The position numbers and the translations under genes were made by a program. The notes beneath the pieces were generated by a model that saw only the letters and a program-made list of their open reading frames with translations, made no database searches and had not been told where the DNA came from. 64,000 nt of DNA from Aeromonas enteropelogenes (GTDB lineage: Bacteria; Pseudomonadota; Gammaproteobacteria; Enterobacterales; Aeromonadaceae): NCBI RefSeq assembly GCF_000819845.1, contig NZ_CDCG01000038.1:1-64000 (forward strand). The letters run 5' to 3'. Shown piece by piece: positions 1-8,600 of the stretch; within the stretch, counting starts at the first letter, position 1, and each line of letters opens with the position of its first letter.

Positions 1-26
1 GGCCTTCTTGCTTTCTGGCTTTGCTA

Positions 27-1013
27 TCAGAAGTTGTAGAGCAGGCCGGTGTTGAACAGCACGGCATTGCTGTCATAGAAGTCGATATCGGAGTCGGATT
101 TGGAGTAACCGGCGGTGAAGGTCGCCGAGAGTGGCTCGATACCGAACAGGCGATGCCAGAAGAAGGTACCGCTCACGGCAAACTCGTCGGAATCGGCGCT
201 GCGGCCAAAGATCGGGTTGGCTTCGTCATACTTGGTCTGACCCAGATAGAGGTTGCTGACGAACGACCATTGGGCGGCGCGCTTGCCATAGGTCAACTGC
301 AGGCCGTTGCTCTCGTAACTCTGGGCGCTGCCGTCGAGATCGGCCTGACGATAGATGAAGGCGGGTTCGAGGATCTGGCCCGGCGCCAGGTGCCACTTGT
401 AGGAGAGTTCCATGGCGTGGATCTTGCCGTTGCGATCCAGCTTGGCGGCGGTATCGGCACCATACTGGCTGCCGCTGCGCTCTTCATCCACCTCGATCTC
501 GCGGGTGGTCAGGCTGCCGTAGAAGTTGCTGCTCCAGATGTTGTCCCAGGCAAAACGTACGCCTTTGGACTTGATGTCGGTGGATTGACGATCCACCCCG
601 ATGGCAAAGGGATCGCTCCACTGCTCGATGGGCAGAACGTTGAACACCACGGAGCCGGCCACTATGCCCTTGTCCCCCATCTCCTGGCGAATGCCAAGCT
701 GCTGGGTGAAGTCGAAGCGGATGGCATCCTGGATAAGGTTGCCGAGGAACACCTGGGTGCGGGTATCGGCAAAGGTGTAGCGAATATCGGCATTGAGCAA
801 GGGGTTGACGCTCTGAGTGCTGTCGGCACTGCCCAGACCATGAATACGACTATGGTCATCATCACTGCTGGCGAAGTTGGATTCGTAGTTGATGACATTG
901 ACCCCGCCGAGCAGGAAACCGGACCAGCCGGACTCCTTGGGGATGGTCCCGAGATCTGCATACGCACTGTTGGCTACCAGTAGACCCAGGCCGAGCAGGC
1001 TAGTGTTACGCAT
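27..1013 (-). CDS. Porin-like outer membrane protein (DUF2860/OmpL-like)
   Basis: A 328-residue protein with an N-terminal signal peptide (MRNTSLLGLGLLVANSAYA) and a body rich in alternating aromatic and polar strands that ends in YNF, the terminal aromatic typical of outer membrane beta-barrels. It resembles the DUF2860 family, which includes the porin-like OmpL of Photobacterium; that assignment is from memory of the family. The ATG at 1013 is preferred over the TTG one codon earlier because GGGAG lies 7 bases upstream of it. It is divergent from arcB. The substrate is unknown. Confidence 0.75.
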   Translation of the reverse strand: MRNTSLLGLGLLVANSAYADLGTIPKESGWSGFLLGGVNVINYESNFASSDDDHSRIHGLGSADSTQSVNPLLNADIRYTFADTRTQVFLGNLIQDAIRFDFTQQLGIRQEMGDKGIVAGSVVFNVLPIEQWSDPFAIGVDRQSTDIKSKGVRFAWDNIWSSNFYGSLTTREIEVDEERSGSQYGADTAAKLDRNGKIHAMELSYKWHLAPGQILEPAFIYRQADLDGSAQSYESNGLQLTYGKRAAQWSFVSNLYLGQTKYDEANPIFGRSADSDEFAVSGTFFWHRLFGIEPLSATFTAGYSKSDSDIDFYDSNAVLFNTGLLYNF

Positions 1014-1056
1014 CAAATAGCTCCCAAATTAAACGATTTTTAATTAAGTGGCGGGG

Positions 1057-1083
1057 ATTATAGAAACCCAGCCTTAATGGCAA
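1057..1083 (-). promoter_or_regulatory. Putative promoter of the porin-like gene
   Basis: On the minus strand there is a perfect TATAAT (1062-1057). TTGCCA lies 15 bases upstream (1083-1078), or the weaker AGTTGC 17 bases upstream. The leader to the ATG at 1013 is about 40 bases. The -10 is convincing, the -35 less so. Confidence 0.4.
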
Positions 1084-1215
1084 CTGACTGAATCGGGTCA
1101 AATATCCTAGCCTACTTCTTTATTCAGGGAATCATTAATTAATTGAGCGAGATAAGAAGAGTTCGCCGGGTTGTGCTGGTATTCTGTACCGCGCATATCG
1201 GGGGATAACAATAAG

Positions 1216-3528
1216 ATGAAACAGATCAAATCCTGGGCACAATATTACGTTGACCTGATGACCAAGCTGGGACTGGTGCGCTTCAGCATGTTCCTGGCCG
1301 CCGGCATTATCGTGCTGGCCGTCGCCATCCAGATGGGGGTCACCCTCTTCCTGCGTGGCAATATCGATGTCATCGACTTTGTCCGCTCGGTCTTTTTTGG
1401 CCTGCTGGTCACCCCCTGGGCCGTCTATTTTCTCTCCATCGTGGTGGATCAGCTGGAGGACTCCCGGCAGCGGCTGAGCCGCATGGTGCGCAAGCTGCAG
1501 GATATGCGCGAGCGGGATCTCGAGCTCAACAGCCAGCTGCAGGAGAACATCAGTCGCCTCAACGCCCAGATTGCCGAAACCAACCGGGCCGAGAGCCTGC
1601 GTCTGCAGGCCATTGAGGATCTGGAAAACGAAGTGTTCCAGCGCGAAAAGGCCCAGCTTCATCTCGGGGAGCGCACCGCCCTGCTGCGCTCCTTCATCGA
1701 CTGTTCCCCCGATCTGGTCTACTACCGAAACGAAGACGAACAGTTCTCCGGCTGCAACCGCGCCATGGAGGAGCTGACCGGCAAGGCGGAGGCCGAGCTC
1801 ATCGGTCTGACCCCGTTCGACGTCTACAAGCAGGAGATCGCCAACAAGGTAGTGGAGACCGACAAGCTGGTCTTCGCCAGCAACGAGCCTCTCACCTACG
1901 AACAGTGGCTGGAGTATCCCGATGGCCGCAAGGCCTACTTCGAGCTGCGCAAGGTGCCCTTCTTTGACCGGTTCGGCAAGCGGCTCGGTCTGCTTGGCTT
2001 CGGTCGTGACATCACCGAGCGCAAGCAGTATCAGGACAAGCTGGAGAAGGCTAGCCGCGACAAGACCACCTTCATCTCCACCATCAGCCACGAACTGCGC
2101 ACTCCGCTCAACGGCATCGTGGGCCTGAGTCGCATGCTGATGGATACGCCGCTCGATCCCAAGCAGCACCAGCAGCTCAAGACCATCCACCTGAGCGCCG
2201 TGACCCTTGGCAACATCTTCAACGACATCATAGATCTCGACAAACTGGACCGACGTCGGCTGGAGATTGCCCCGACCCGTCTGGACCTGCCCGCTTTCCT
2301 CGACGAGCTGGAGACCCTGTCGCGTATCCAGGCGGAGCAGAAGGGGCTCTATCTCCACTTCGACCGCGATGGCGACATGCCGCAATTCGTGATGGCGGAC
2401 GGTACCAGGCTACGTCAGGTGCTGTGGAACCTGGTGGGCAATGCGGTCAAGTTTACCGATGAGGGTGGGGTGACGGTGCGCTGCCTCTCCCATCCGGCGG
2501 ACGAACCGGGCAAGCTGGCGCTGCACTTCGAGGTGGAAGACACCGGAGTCGGCATCCCCCGAGCCCAGCAGGAGAAGATCTTCGCCATGTACTATCAGGT
2601 GCAGGGTCAGAAACACGCTACCGGTACCGGCATCGGCCTCGCGGTATCCCGTCAGCTGGTGCAGGCCATGGGTGGCCAGCTCTATGTGGACAGCGAACCG
2701 GGGGAGGGCTCCTGCTTTACCGCCGAGCTGGAAGTGGCCTGCGCCGAACCCGTATTGCCGGAGCAGGAGGAGGAGATGCCCTCCCTCGACATCCTGCTGG
2801 TGGAGGACGTGGAACTCAATGTGACGGTGGCCTGCGCCCTGCTGACCAAGCTGGGTCATCATGTCCAGGTGGCGCGCGATGGAGCCCAGGCGCTGGCGAT
2901 GGCCAATCCCGATGATTTTGATCTGATTTTGCTCGATATCCAGTTGCCGGACATGACCGGCTTTGATGTGGCGGCCCAACTGCTGGAGCGTTACGGTGAC
3001 AGTCTGCCGCCCATGGTGGCGCTGACCGCCAACGTGACCGGTGATCGCCAGTATTATTTGGATCGCGGCATGCGGGATGTGATCAACAAGCCGCTGGGTT
3101 CGAAGGCGGTGCGGGAGGTGATTGGCCACCTGTTTGCCGATCTGGCGGAAGACGAGGCCGATGAGCAGGCCGATGCCGGCAATCAGGATGCGCTGCTGGA
3201 TATTCCCTTTCTCACCGATTACGCCGATACCGTCGGCAAGCCGGTGCTGCTCTCCAGCGTCGATCTGTTCGAGAAGATGATGCCCGACTACATGGCGGTG
3301 CTCGACTCCAACATGATTGCCCGGGATCAGGCCGGGGTGGTGGAGGAGGCGCACAAGATCAAGGGGGCGGCGGGCTCCATCGGCCTGCGCCGGCTGCAGC
3401 AGACGGCCCAGCTGATCCAGAGCCCGGATCATCCGGCCTGGTGGGAGAACGTGGAAGACTGGATCGAGACGCTGCGCCGGGAGTACCCGGGCGATATCGC
3501 CCGCTTGCGGCGCTGGTTGCTCTCATAA
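1216..3528 (+). CDS. arcB: Aerobic respiration control hybrid sensor kinase ArcB
   Basis: Membrane tripartite sensor kinase that senses quinone redox state and phosphorylates ArcA. The 770 residues carry two N-terminal transmembrane helices (about 23-45 and 56-76), a coiled coil to about 150, a PAS domain (about 150-270), HisKA with His292 in SHELRTPLNG, an HATPase domain, a receiver with Asp574 in LLDIQLPDMTG, and a C-terminal Hpt with His713 in EEAHKIKGAAGS. These positions nearly equal those of E. coli ArcB (292, 576, 717). Start chosen at MKQIKSWAQYYVDLM; the reading frame is open 15 codons upstream but that part is not ArcB-like. The gene lies 28 bases before dgt. Confidence 0.97.
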   Translation: MKQIKSWAQYYVDLMTKLGLVRFSMFLAAGIIVLAVAIQMGVTLFLRGNIDVIDFVRSVFFGLLVTPWAVYFLSIVVDQLEDSRQRLSRMVRKLQDMRERDLELNSQLQENISRLNAQIAETNRAESLRLQAIEDLENEVFQREKAQLHLGERTALLRSFIDCSPDLVYYRNEDEQFSGCNRAMEELTGKAEAELIGLTPFDVYKQEIANKVVETDKLVFASNEPLTYEQWLEYPDGRKAYFELRKVPFFDRFGKRLGLLGFGRDITERKQYQDKLEKASRDKTTFISTISHELRTPLNGIVGLSRMLMDTPLDPKQHQQLKTIHLSAVTLGNIFNDIIDLDKLDRRRLEIAPTRLDLPAFLDELETLSRIQAEQKGLYLHFDRDGDMPQFVMADGTRLRQVLWNLVGNAVKFTDEGGVTVRCLSHPADEPGKLALHFEVEDTGVGIPRAQQEKIFAMYYQVQGQKHATGTGIGLAVSRQLVQAMGGQLYVDSEPGEGSCFTAELEVACAEPVLPEQEEEMPSLDILLVEDVELNVTVACALLTKLGHHVQVARDGAQALAMANPDDFDLILLDIQLPDMTGFDVAAQLLERYGDSLPPMVALTANVTGDRQYYLDRGMRDVINKPLGSKAVREVIGHLFADLAEDEADEQADAGNQDALLDIPFLTDYADTVGKPVLLSSVDLFEKMMPDYMAVLDSNMIARDQAGVVEEAHKIKGAAGSIGLRRLQQTAQLIQSPDHPAWWENVEDWIETLRREYPGDIARLRRWLLS

Positions 3529-3556
3529 ACGCGCTGCGCTGGCAAGGAGCTGCAAC

Positions 3557-4921
3557 ATGTATAGCCGTTTGATTACCCCCGAGCGGATCCACCCCTGGGG
3601 TGACGAAGAATTGCTGGAGGCGACCGAGCAGGATCGCGCCCGTATCGTGCAGGCGGCGCCGGTGCGCCGGTTGCAGCAGAAGACCCAGGTCTTTCCCCTC
3701 GACGTGAAGGCGTCGGTGCGCAGCCGTCTCACCCACTCGCTGGAGGTGCAGGAGACCGGCCGCCAGATCAGCCGCCATATTCTGGCGGCCTTGCCGACCG
3801 GAATGGTTTGTGAAGGGGCCTTTATCAATCTGGTGGAGATGTCCTGCCTGCTGCACGACGTGGGCAACCCGCCGTTTGGTCACTTCGGCGAGCAGGTGAT
3901 GAGCCAGTGGCTCGGCGAGATGCTCGATCCCCTCTATCAGCAAGCTTTGGGCCTGACGCCTTCATCCCAATGGGCGGAACTGCGCCAGGATCTGCTGCTG
4001 TTCGATGGCAATGCCCAGAGCCTGCGCTTGGTGCACAGCCTGCACGAACTCAATCTCACCCTGGGGCAGCTGGCGGCGCTGTGCAAATACCCGCAGCAGC
4101 CGCAGGCCGGGGTGAGCTATGGCCAGCATCATGGCTGGAGCAGCAAGCGGGGCATCTTCTTTAGCGAGCAGCCCCTCTATCGCGCTCTGGGCCAAAGCCT
4201 GGGGCTGGCCCAGGGTTGTCGCCATCCACTGGTCTACATCATGGAGGCGGCCGATGACATCTCCTACTGCATCGCCGATCTGGAAGATGCGGTGGATCGG
4301 CGCATCCTCACCCTCGGCGAGCTGCTGACGGCGCTGCGCAGCGCAGACGGGAGCGATTATCTGGCTGGATTGCTCGATGATGCGCTGGCTTCCGGCAGGG
4401 GCTTTTTCCCCCACTTTCGCCAGCAGTTGACTCAGGATCTGGTGGCGCTCGCGGCAAAGAGTTACGTGGATGAACACTATGCCATCCTGCGTGGCAGTTA
4501 TCCCCAGGCGTTGTTGCATGGTCAGGCACCGGCGGCGCGAGTGCTCGATATGCTCAAGCAGGTGGCCCGCGAGCTGGTGTTCCGGCGCCCCGAGGTGGAG
4601 GCGCTGGAGCTGGAAGGCTATGCCGCCCTGCGCGGGGTGCTCTCCACCTACTCCTGCCTGTTGGCAATGCCGGCCGGGCAGTTTGCTCGCTTGCTGGCGG
4701 GGGAAGGGGGCAATGAACTGTTCTTCGCCCGGCGCCTCTACCACAGGCTCTCGGCACGCCATCTCAAGGCCTATCGGCTGGCGGTGGCGACCCGTGATGC
4801 ACGCTTTACCGACGAGGGGGAGCAGGAGTGGTATTACCGGGTGCGCCTGCTGCTCGATTACGTCAGCGGCATGACGGACACCTATGTGCTGGAGGAGTAC
4901 CGGCTGTTGTCCGGCATCTGA
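3557..4921 (+). CDS. dgt: Deoxyguanosinetriphosphate triphosphohydrolase
   Basis: Hydrolyses dGTP to deoxyguanosine and triphosphate. The 454-residue protein is E. coli Dgt-like (505 residues): RRLQQKTQVFPL near the N terminus, the metal-binding HD motif in CLLHDVGNPPFGHFGE, EAADDISYCIADLEDAV in the middle, and a C-terminal YISGMTD-like segment (YVSGMTDTYVLEEY). It is shorter than the E. coli enzyme, mostly in loops. AAGGAG precedes the ATG by 7 bases. The 28-base gap to arcB suggests cotranscription. Confidence 0.95.
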   Translation: MYSRLITPERIHPWGDEELLEATEQDRARIVQAAPVRRLQQKTQVFPLDVKASVRSRLTHSLEVQETGRQISRHILAALPTGMVCEGAFINLVEMSCLLHDVGNPPFGHFGEQVMSQWLGEMLDPLYQQALGLTPSSQWAELRQDLLLFDGNAQSLRLVHSLHELNLTLGQLAALCKYPQQPQAGVSYGQHHGWSSKRGIFFSEQPLYRALGQSLGLAQGCRHPLVYIMEAADDISYCIADLEDAVDRRILTLGELLTALRSADGSDYLAGLLDDALASGRGFFPHFRQQLTQDLVALAAKSYVDEHYAILRGSYPQALLHGQAPAARVLDMLKQVARELVFRRPEVEALELEGYAALRGVLSTYSCLLAMPAGQFARLLAGEGGNELFFARRLYHRLSARHLKAYRLAVATRDARFTDEGEQEWYYRVRLLLDYVSGMTDTYVLEEYRLLSGI

Positions 4922-4992
4922 CGGTGATCCCTGTTTTTGTGATGGCCATGGCTTGCCAATGAAAACGTTTTTAAGAAGGTGCCATGAGAGAC

Positions 4993-5021
4993 TTGTTTTA
5001 GGTGTGAAGATTTTTTAGACT
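4993..5021 (+). promoter_or_regulatory. Putative sigma-70 promoter of the small-ORF unit
   Basis: TTGTTT (4993-4998) and TAGACT (5016-5021) are separated by 17 bases. This would start a transcript near 5028, about 35 bases before the 30-codon ORF at 5062 and its AAGGAG ribosome binding site. Found by eye only. Confidence 0.4.
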
Positions 5022-5061
5022 GCTGCAACCTGTTCAACTTTTACCCGGTAAGGAGACGAAA

Positions 5062-5154
5062 ATGCAAGATCTGATGCTCAACGTTGCATTTGCTCGCTGC
5101 ACCCATGGCAGCGTGAAATCTCGTGCTCTTTTACCGCGTGGCGTAAACAGGTAA
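5062..5154 (+). CDS. Putative 30-residue leader peptide or small protein
   Basis: A 30-codon ORF beginning MQDLMLNVAFARCTHGSV and ending RALLPRGVNR. An AAGGAG sits 8 bases before the ATG, a better ribosome binding site than most large genes here have. It is followed by a stable hairpin (5170-5197) and then the DUF1127-like gene at 5242. No family is recognised. It could be a translated leader controlling the downstream gene or an independent small protein. Support is the ribosome binding site and context only. Confidence 0.4.
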   Translation: MQDLMLNVAFARCTHGSVKSRALLPRGVNR

Positions 5155-5169
5155 CCCCTGCTTATTTTT

Positions 5170-5197
5170 ATCACCCGCGGTTGTCCCGCAGGGTGAT
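5170..5197 (+). promoter_or_regulatory. Leader hairpin between two small ORFs
   Basis: ATCACCC (5170-5176) pairs with GGGTGAT (5191-5197), extended inward by GCGG/CCGC with a one-base bulge around a TTGT loop. It has no T-run, so it is not an intrinsic terminator. It sits between the 30-codon ORF and the start of the DUF1127-like gene and could control translation or RNA stability. Confidence 0.45.
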
Positions 5198-5241
5198 GTC
5201 CACTTTCTCCGGGAGAACCGCATGTTCAACTGGAGAATGTC

Positions 5242-5454
5242 ATGTCAATCGAACTGGTTTTACTGCGCAGTGTAGAGTCCCTGGTCCAGAATCGGATCGC
5301 CCATGTCGAGCGTCGCCTGACGCAGGTCAATCTTTCGCCAGCCTTGCTCAAGGATATCGGCCTGGAAGGGTATGAGGGGCAGGTTTCCCATGTCACTCAC
5401 GTCCGTGAGCGGGAGTATCAAACCGGCTTTCGGCTCGGGAATCGAATAACCTGA
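5242..5454 (+). CDS. Small DUF1127 (YjiS)-like protein
   Basis: A 70-residue protein. Residues about 18-45 (RIAHVERRLTQVNLSPALLK followed by DIGLEGYEG) match the arginine-rich, L-S-x-x-x-L-x-D-I-G-L pattern of DUF1127 small proteins, some of which bind RNA or act in phosphate and carbon metabolism in alphaproteobacteria. GGAG lies 6 bases before the ATG. A 17-codon ORF (5222-5275) starts just upstream in another frame and overlaps the first 34 bases, which might couple translation. An intrinsic terminator follows at 5490. The family assignment is by pattern and tentative. Confidence 0.65.
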   Translation: MSIELVLLRSVESLVQNRIAHVERRLTQVNLSPALLKDIGLEGYEGQVSHVTHVREREYQTGFRLGNRIT

Positions 5455-5489
5455 TCAAGGGGGGGAGTCATCCCCCCAAATCCTGTGGC

Positions 5490-5516
5490 GTGACAGGCCG
5501 GAGCCTGTCACTTTTT
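5490..5516 (+). terminator. Intrinsic terminator after the DUF1127-like gene
   Basis: A perfect 9-bp stem, GTGACAGGC/GCCTGTCAC, with loop CGGA, is followed by TTTTT. A second G/C-run hairpin (GGGGGGA...TCCCCCC) lies just before it, around 5457-5477. Confidence 0.85.
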
Positions 5517-5678
5517 CTGCCATAAAAAGTAGGCCTTTTATTCACTTTTATTAGAGATACCTCTATCCTCTTGGCCCCGTTTGTGACGGATGCGTATGTT
5601 TTCTCGCCTTGTGGTGCAATTGCCAGCAAGATGGGCGATAGCTGCATTATCGATTTCACTCATCAGGACAAGACGTTC

Positions 5679-8600
5679 ATGCCTCTTTCTCGCCACTTTT
5701 TCTTCGCCTGGTTCGCGTGGCTGCTGCTGAGCAGTCCGTTAAGTGCTGCGGCGCAGTCTGCATATGAAGGTAACGGCGCCGTCGAGCAGCAGTCCGTACC
5801 CGAACTGGTGGTGGGAGTACCACGGGAAGGCTACCCACCATTTCTCTATGCCATGTCCGCCGATCATTATGCTGGGCCCCAGCGGGAGCTGACCCTGCGT
5901 ATTGCCGCCGAGATGGAAAGAGAGGTGCGTTATGTTCCCTACACCTCTTATGTCGAGGCGCAGCAGGCGCTGATCGACGGGAAAGTGGATGCGCTGTTTG
6001 GCATCCCGCGCGATAGCCTGGATCATCGCGAAGTCAGCCAGGTCGGCTATCTGGGGAGCTATGACAGAGTAGTGCTGCTGCGAGAACCTGCCCAGATGCT
6101 CACCCTTGAGCAGGCAAAGAAACTGAGCTGGGTGTGTGTGCGCGGGTTTGGTTCCTGCCAAATCCTCGACAGGATGGGGATAGAGAACGTCACCCAGCTC
6201 AACAGTCGTGACGAGGCCAGCTACAGGGTGAAACTGGGTCTGGCCGATGCCTATGTGGGTCTGGAGCCCGCGCTGAAGAACGCCATGGAGCACATGTCCG
6301 GCCCGCTGGGGATCGTCAATCCGGAATGGTTGCAAGGCACAGTACTGACGATTGCGATCAGGAAGGGCAATATCGCCTTGAGAGATCGACTGCTCGAGGC
6401 TTACCAGCGGGTGCCGATCACCGATTCCAGGCTGCGTCTGGGGAGGGATGAATCTCCCGTCAGCCTCGCTCATCTACTGGATGAAGAGGAGCGGGCCTGG
6501 TTGAAAAAGCGAGAAGTGGTTCGATTTGCGGTGGCACCGGCCTTCGCCGGGATCAGTGAAATCGACAAGGAAGGTGTGCTGCACGGCTACGCGGCGGATC
6601 TGATGAAGCTGCTGAGCCTGCGTACCGGCATTCGCTTCGAGTTGACGCCAACGGACTCATGGACCCAATCCCTCGAACTGCTGCGCCGCCAGCAGGTGGA
6701 TCTTATCCCCCTCATCACAGTGATGGACGAGCGGCGAGGCTACGCCTCTTTTACGTCTCCTTTCCTGATGCTCAATTCGTACGTGGTCGCCAAGCGGGGG
6801 AGCAAGAACCTGGCCTCTCTCGCTGATTTGCGTGGCCATCGGGTTGGCGGTGTGGTGGGTTCTTACGAGTCTTCTGTGGTCAATGCCAATGGTGGCATCC
6901 TGGTCCAGACCAGTACGGATAACGAGCTGCTGTCGATGCTGGATGACGGGCGAGCGGATTATGTGCTGCTGACTATGACCAACATCGGTCGTCAGGCGAT
7001 GCAGGGCTTCAACGACAAGTACCAGGTCGTCTATGCCAGCAGCCAGTTTGGCACGCCGATCAGCATGGCGGTGGCGCACAGCCAGCCAGAATTGACCCGC
7101 ATCATGGACAAGTTGCTGCTGACCATCAGTGACGATGAGTGGGCCCTGCTGGAGCGCAAATGGCTCAATATCTCCATCAACATGGAGCAGGACAATACGC
7201 TGCTTTACCGCTGGCTGGCCTTCTCTCTGGGCGGGGTGGTGGTCATAGGCGCGCTGGCGTTTATCTGGGTCAGGAGTCTGCGGCGCCAGATAGCCCAGCG
7301 CCAGCGGGCGGAGCAAAAGCTCAACGAACAACTGGTATTTGTCCAGACCCTGCTCGATTCCTTGCCCAACATGGTGGCGCTGCGGGATCGCCAGCAGACC
7401 CTGACCCTGTGCAACAAGGCCTATCGGGAGACCTTCATCGGGGCCGAACTGGGGGATGGCTGGAGCAACATGCGTCCGGACGAGCGGGAGCAGATGCTGC
7501 GCGAGGAGCGCCAGATCTGGGCGACTGGTGAGATCATCGCCGGGGCGGGGCAGAGCAGCAATCGAGATGGCACCTTGTTCCACGTCATCTATGTGAAACT
7601 GCCCTACCGCGCCGCGGATGGGAGCATTCAGGGCGTACTGACGGTGCTGACCGATGTGAGCGCCATCAAGGCGGCCGAAAGCAAGGTGCGTGAAGCCGAA
7701 ACCCGGTTGAAGGACATGACCGACAGCATGCCCGGGGTCGTATACCAATATCTGTGGCAGGGAGTGGGGAAAGGGCGTTTTCTCTATGTTTCGCGTGGCG
7801 CCGAAGAGATCCTGGGCAAACCGGCGGAAAGCTTGTTGCAGGCCAAGCCTGGCGGGGCGGTATTTGAGCTCGGCGAGGAGATGCGGCAGGCGTTCGTCAG
7901 CGAGGTGGCGGCCCATGCCATGGCCCTGACGCCACTGGATCTGGAAGTCATGGTGCCTTCGCCTGCGGGGACGCGATATCTGCAGGTGCGGGGCAACTTC
8001 GTCCCGCAGGAGAGTGGCGATCTGATCCTCAACGGTGTGGTGCAGGATATCACCACCCTCAAGCAGCAGGAGCTCGAGCTGCGCGAAGCGCGCGCGTCTG
8101 CCGAGCAGGCCATGCAGGCACGCAGCCGCTTCCTGGCGACCATGAGCCACGAACTGCGAACTCCCATCTCCGGCATGCACGGCATGCTGGAGCTGCTGCG
8201 CATGAGTTCCCTCGACGAGGATCAGCGCTACCTGCTGCGCAATGTTGAGAGCTCCACCAACAATCTGCTCTATCTGGTCAACGATATCCTCGATTTTTCC
8301 AAGATGGAGGCGGGGCAGTTCCAGCTCGATTACCATCCCGGCCGCCTGCAGTCCGTCATCTGCGATGTGATCCGTGGCCATGCGGCCCAGGCCTACGGCA
8401 AGGGGTTGAAGGTGACGCTGCACTGGGAGGCGCAGATCCCCGACCAGGCGGTGCTTGATGCCATTCGCGTGGGGCAGGTGATCTCCAATTTGCTCAGCAA
8501 TGCGGTCAAGTTCACCGAGCAGGGGAGCATCGGCATCCGGGTTGGCTATCGCGATGGCGCCCTCACCATTACGGTGAGTGACACCGGGATCGGGATTGCC

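Noticed and set aside
21-983. 320-codon open frame on the plus strand
   Set aside because: It is antisense to the porin-like gene, whose protein has a signal peptide and barrel pattern; the plus-strand product is low-complexity.
5181-5375. 64-codon ORF overlapping the DUF1127-like gene
   Set aside because: It lies in a different frame from the 70-codon ORF, which has the better ribosome binding site and family pattern.
7139-7531. 130-codon frame inside the hybrid kinase gene
   Set aside because: It overlaps PAS-domain coding sequence in another frame and shows only GC-driven low-complexity sequence.
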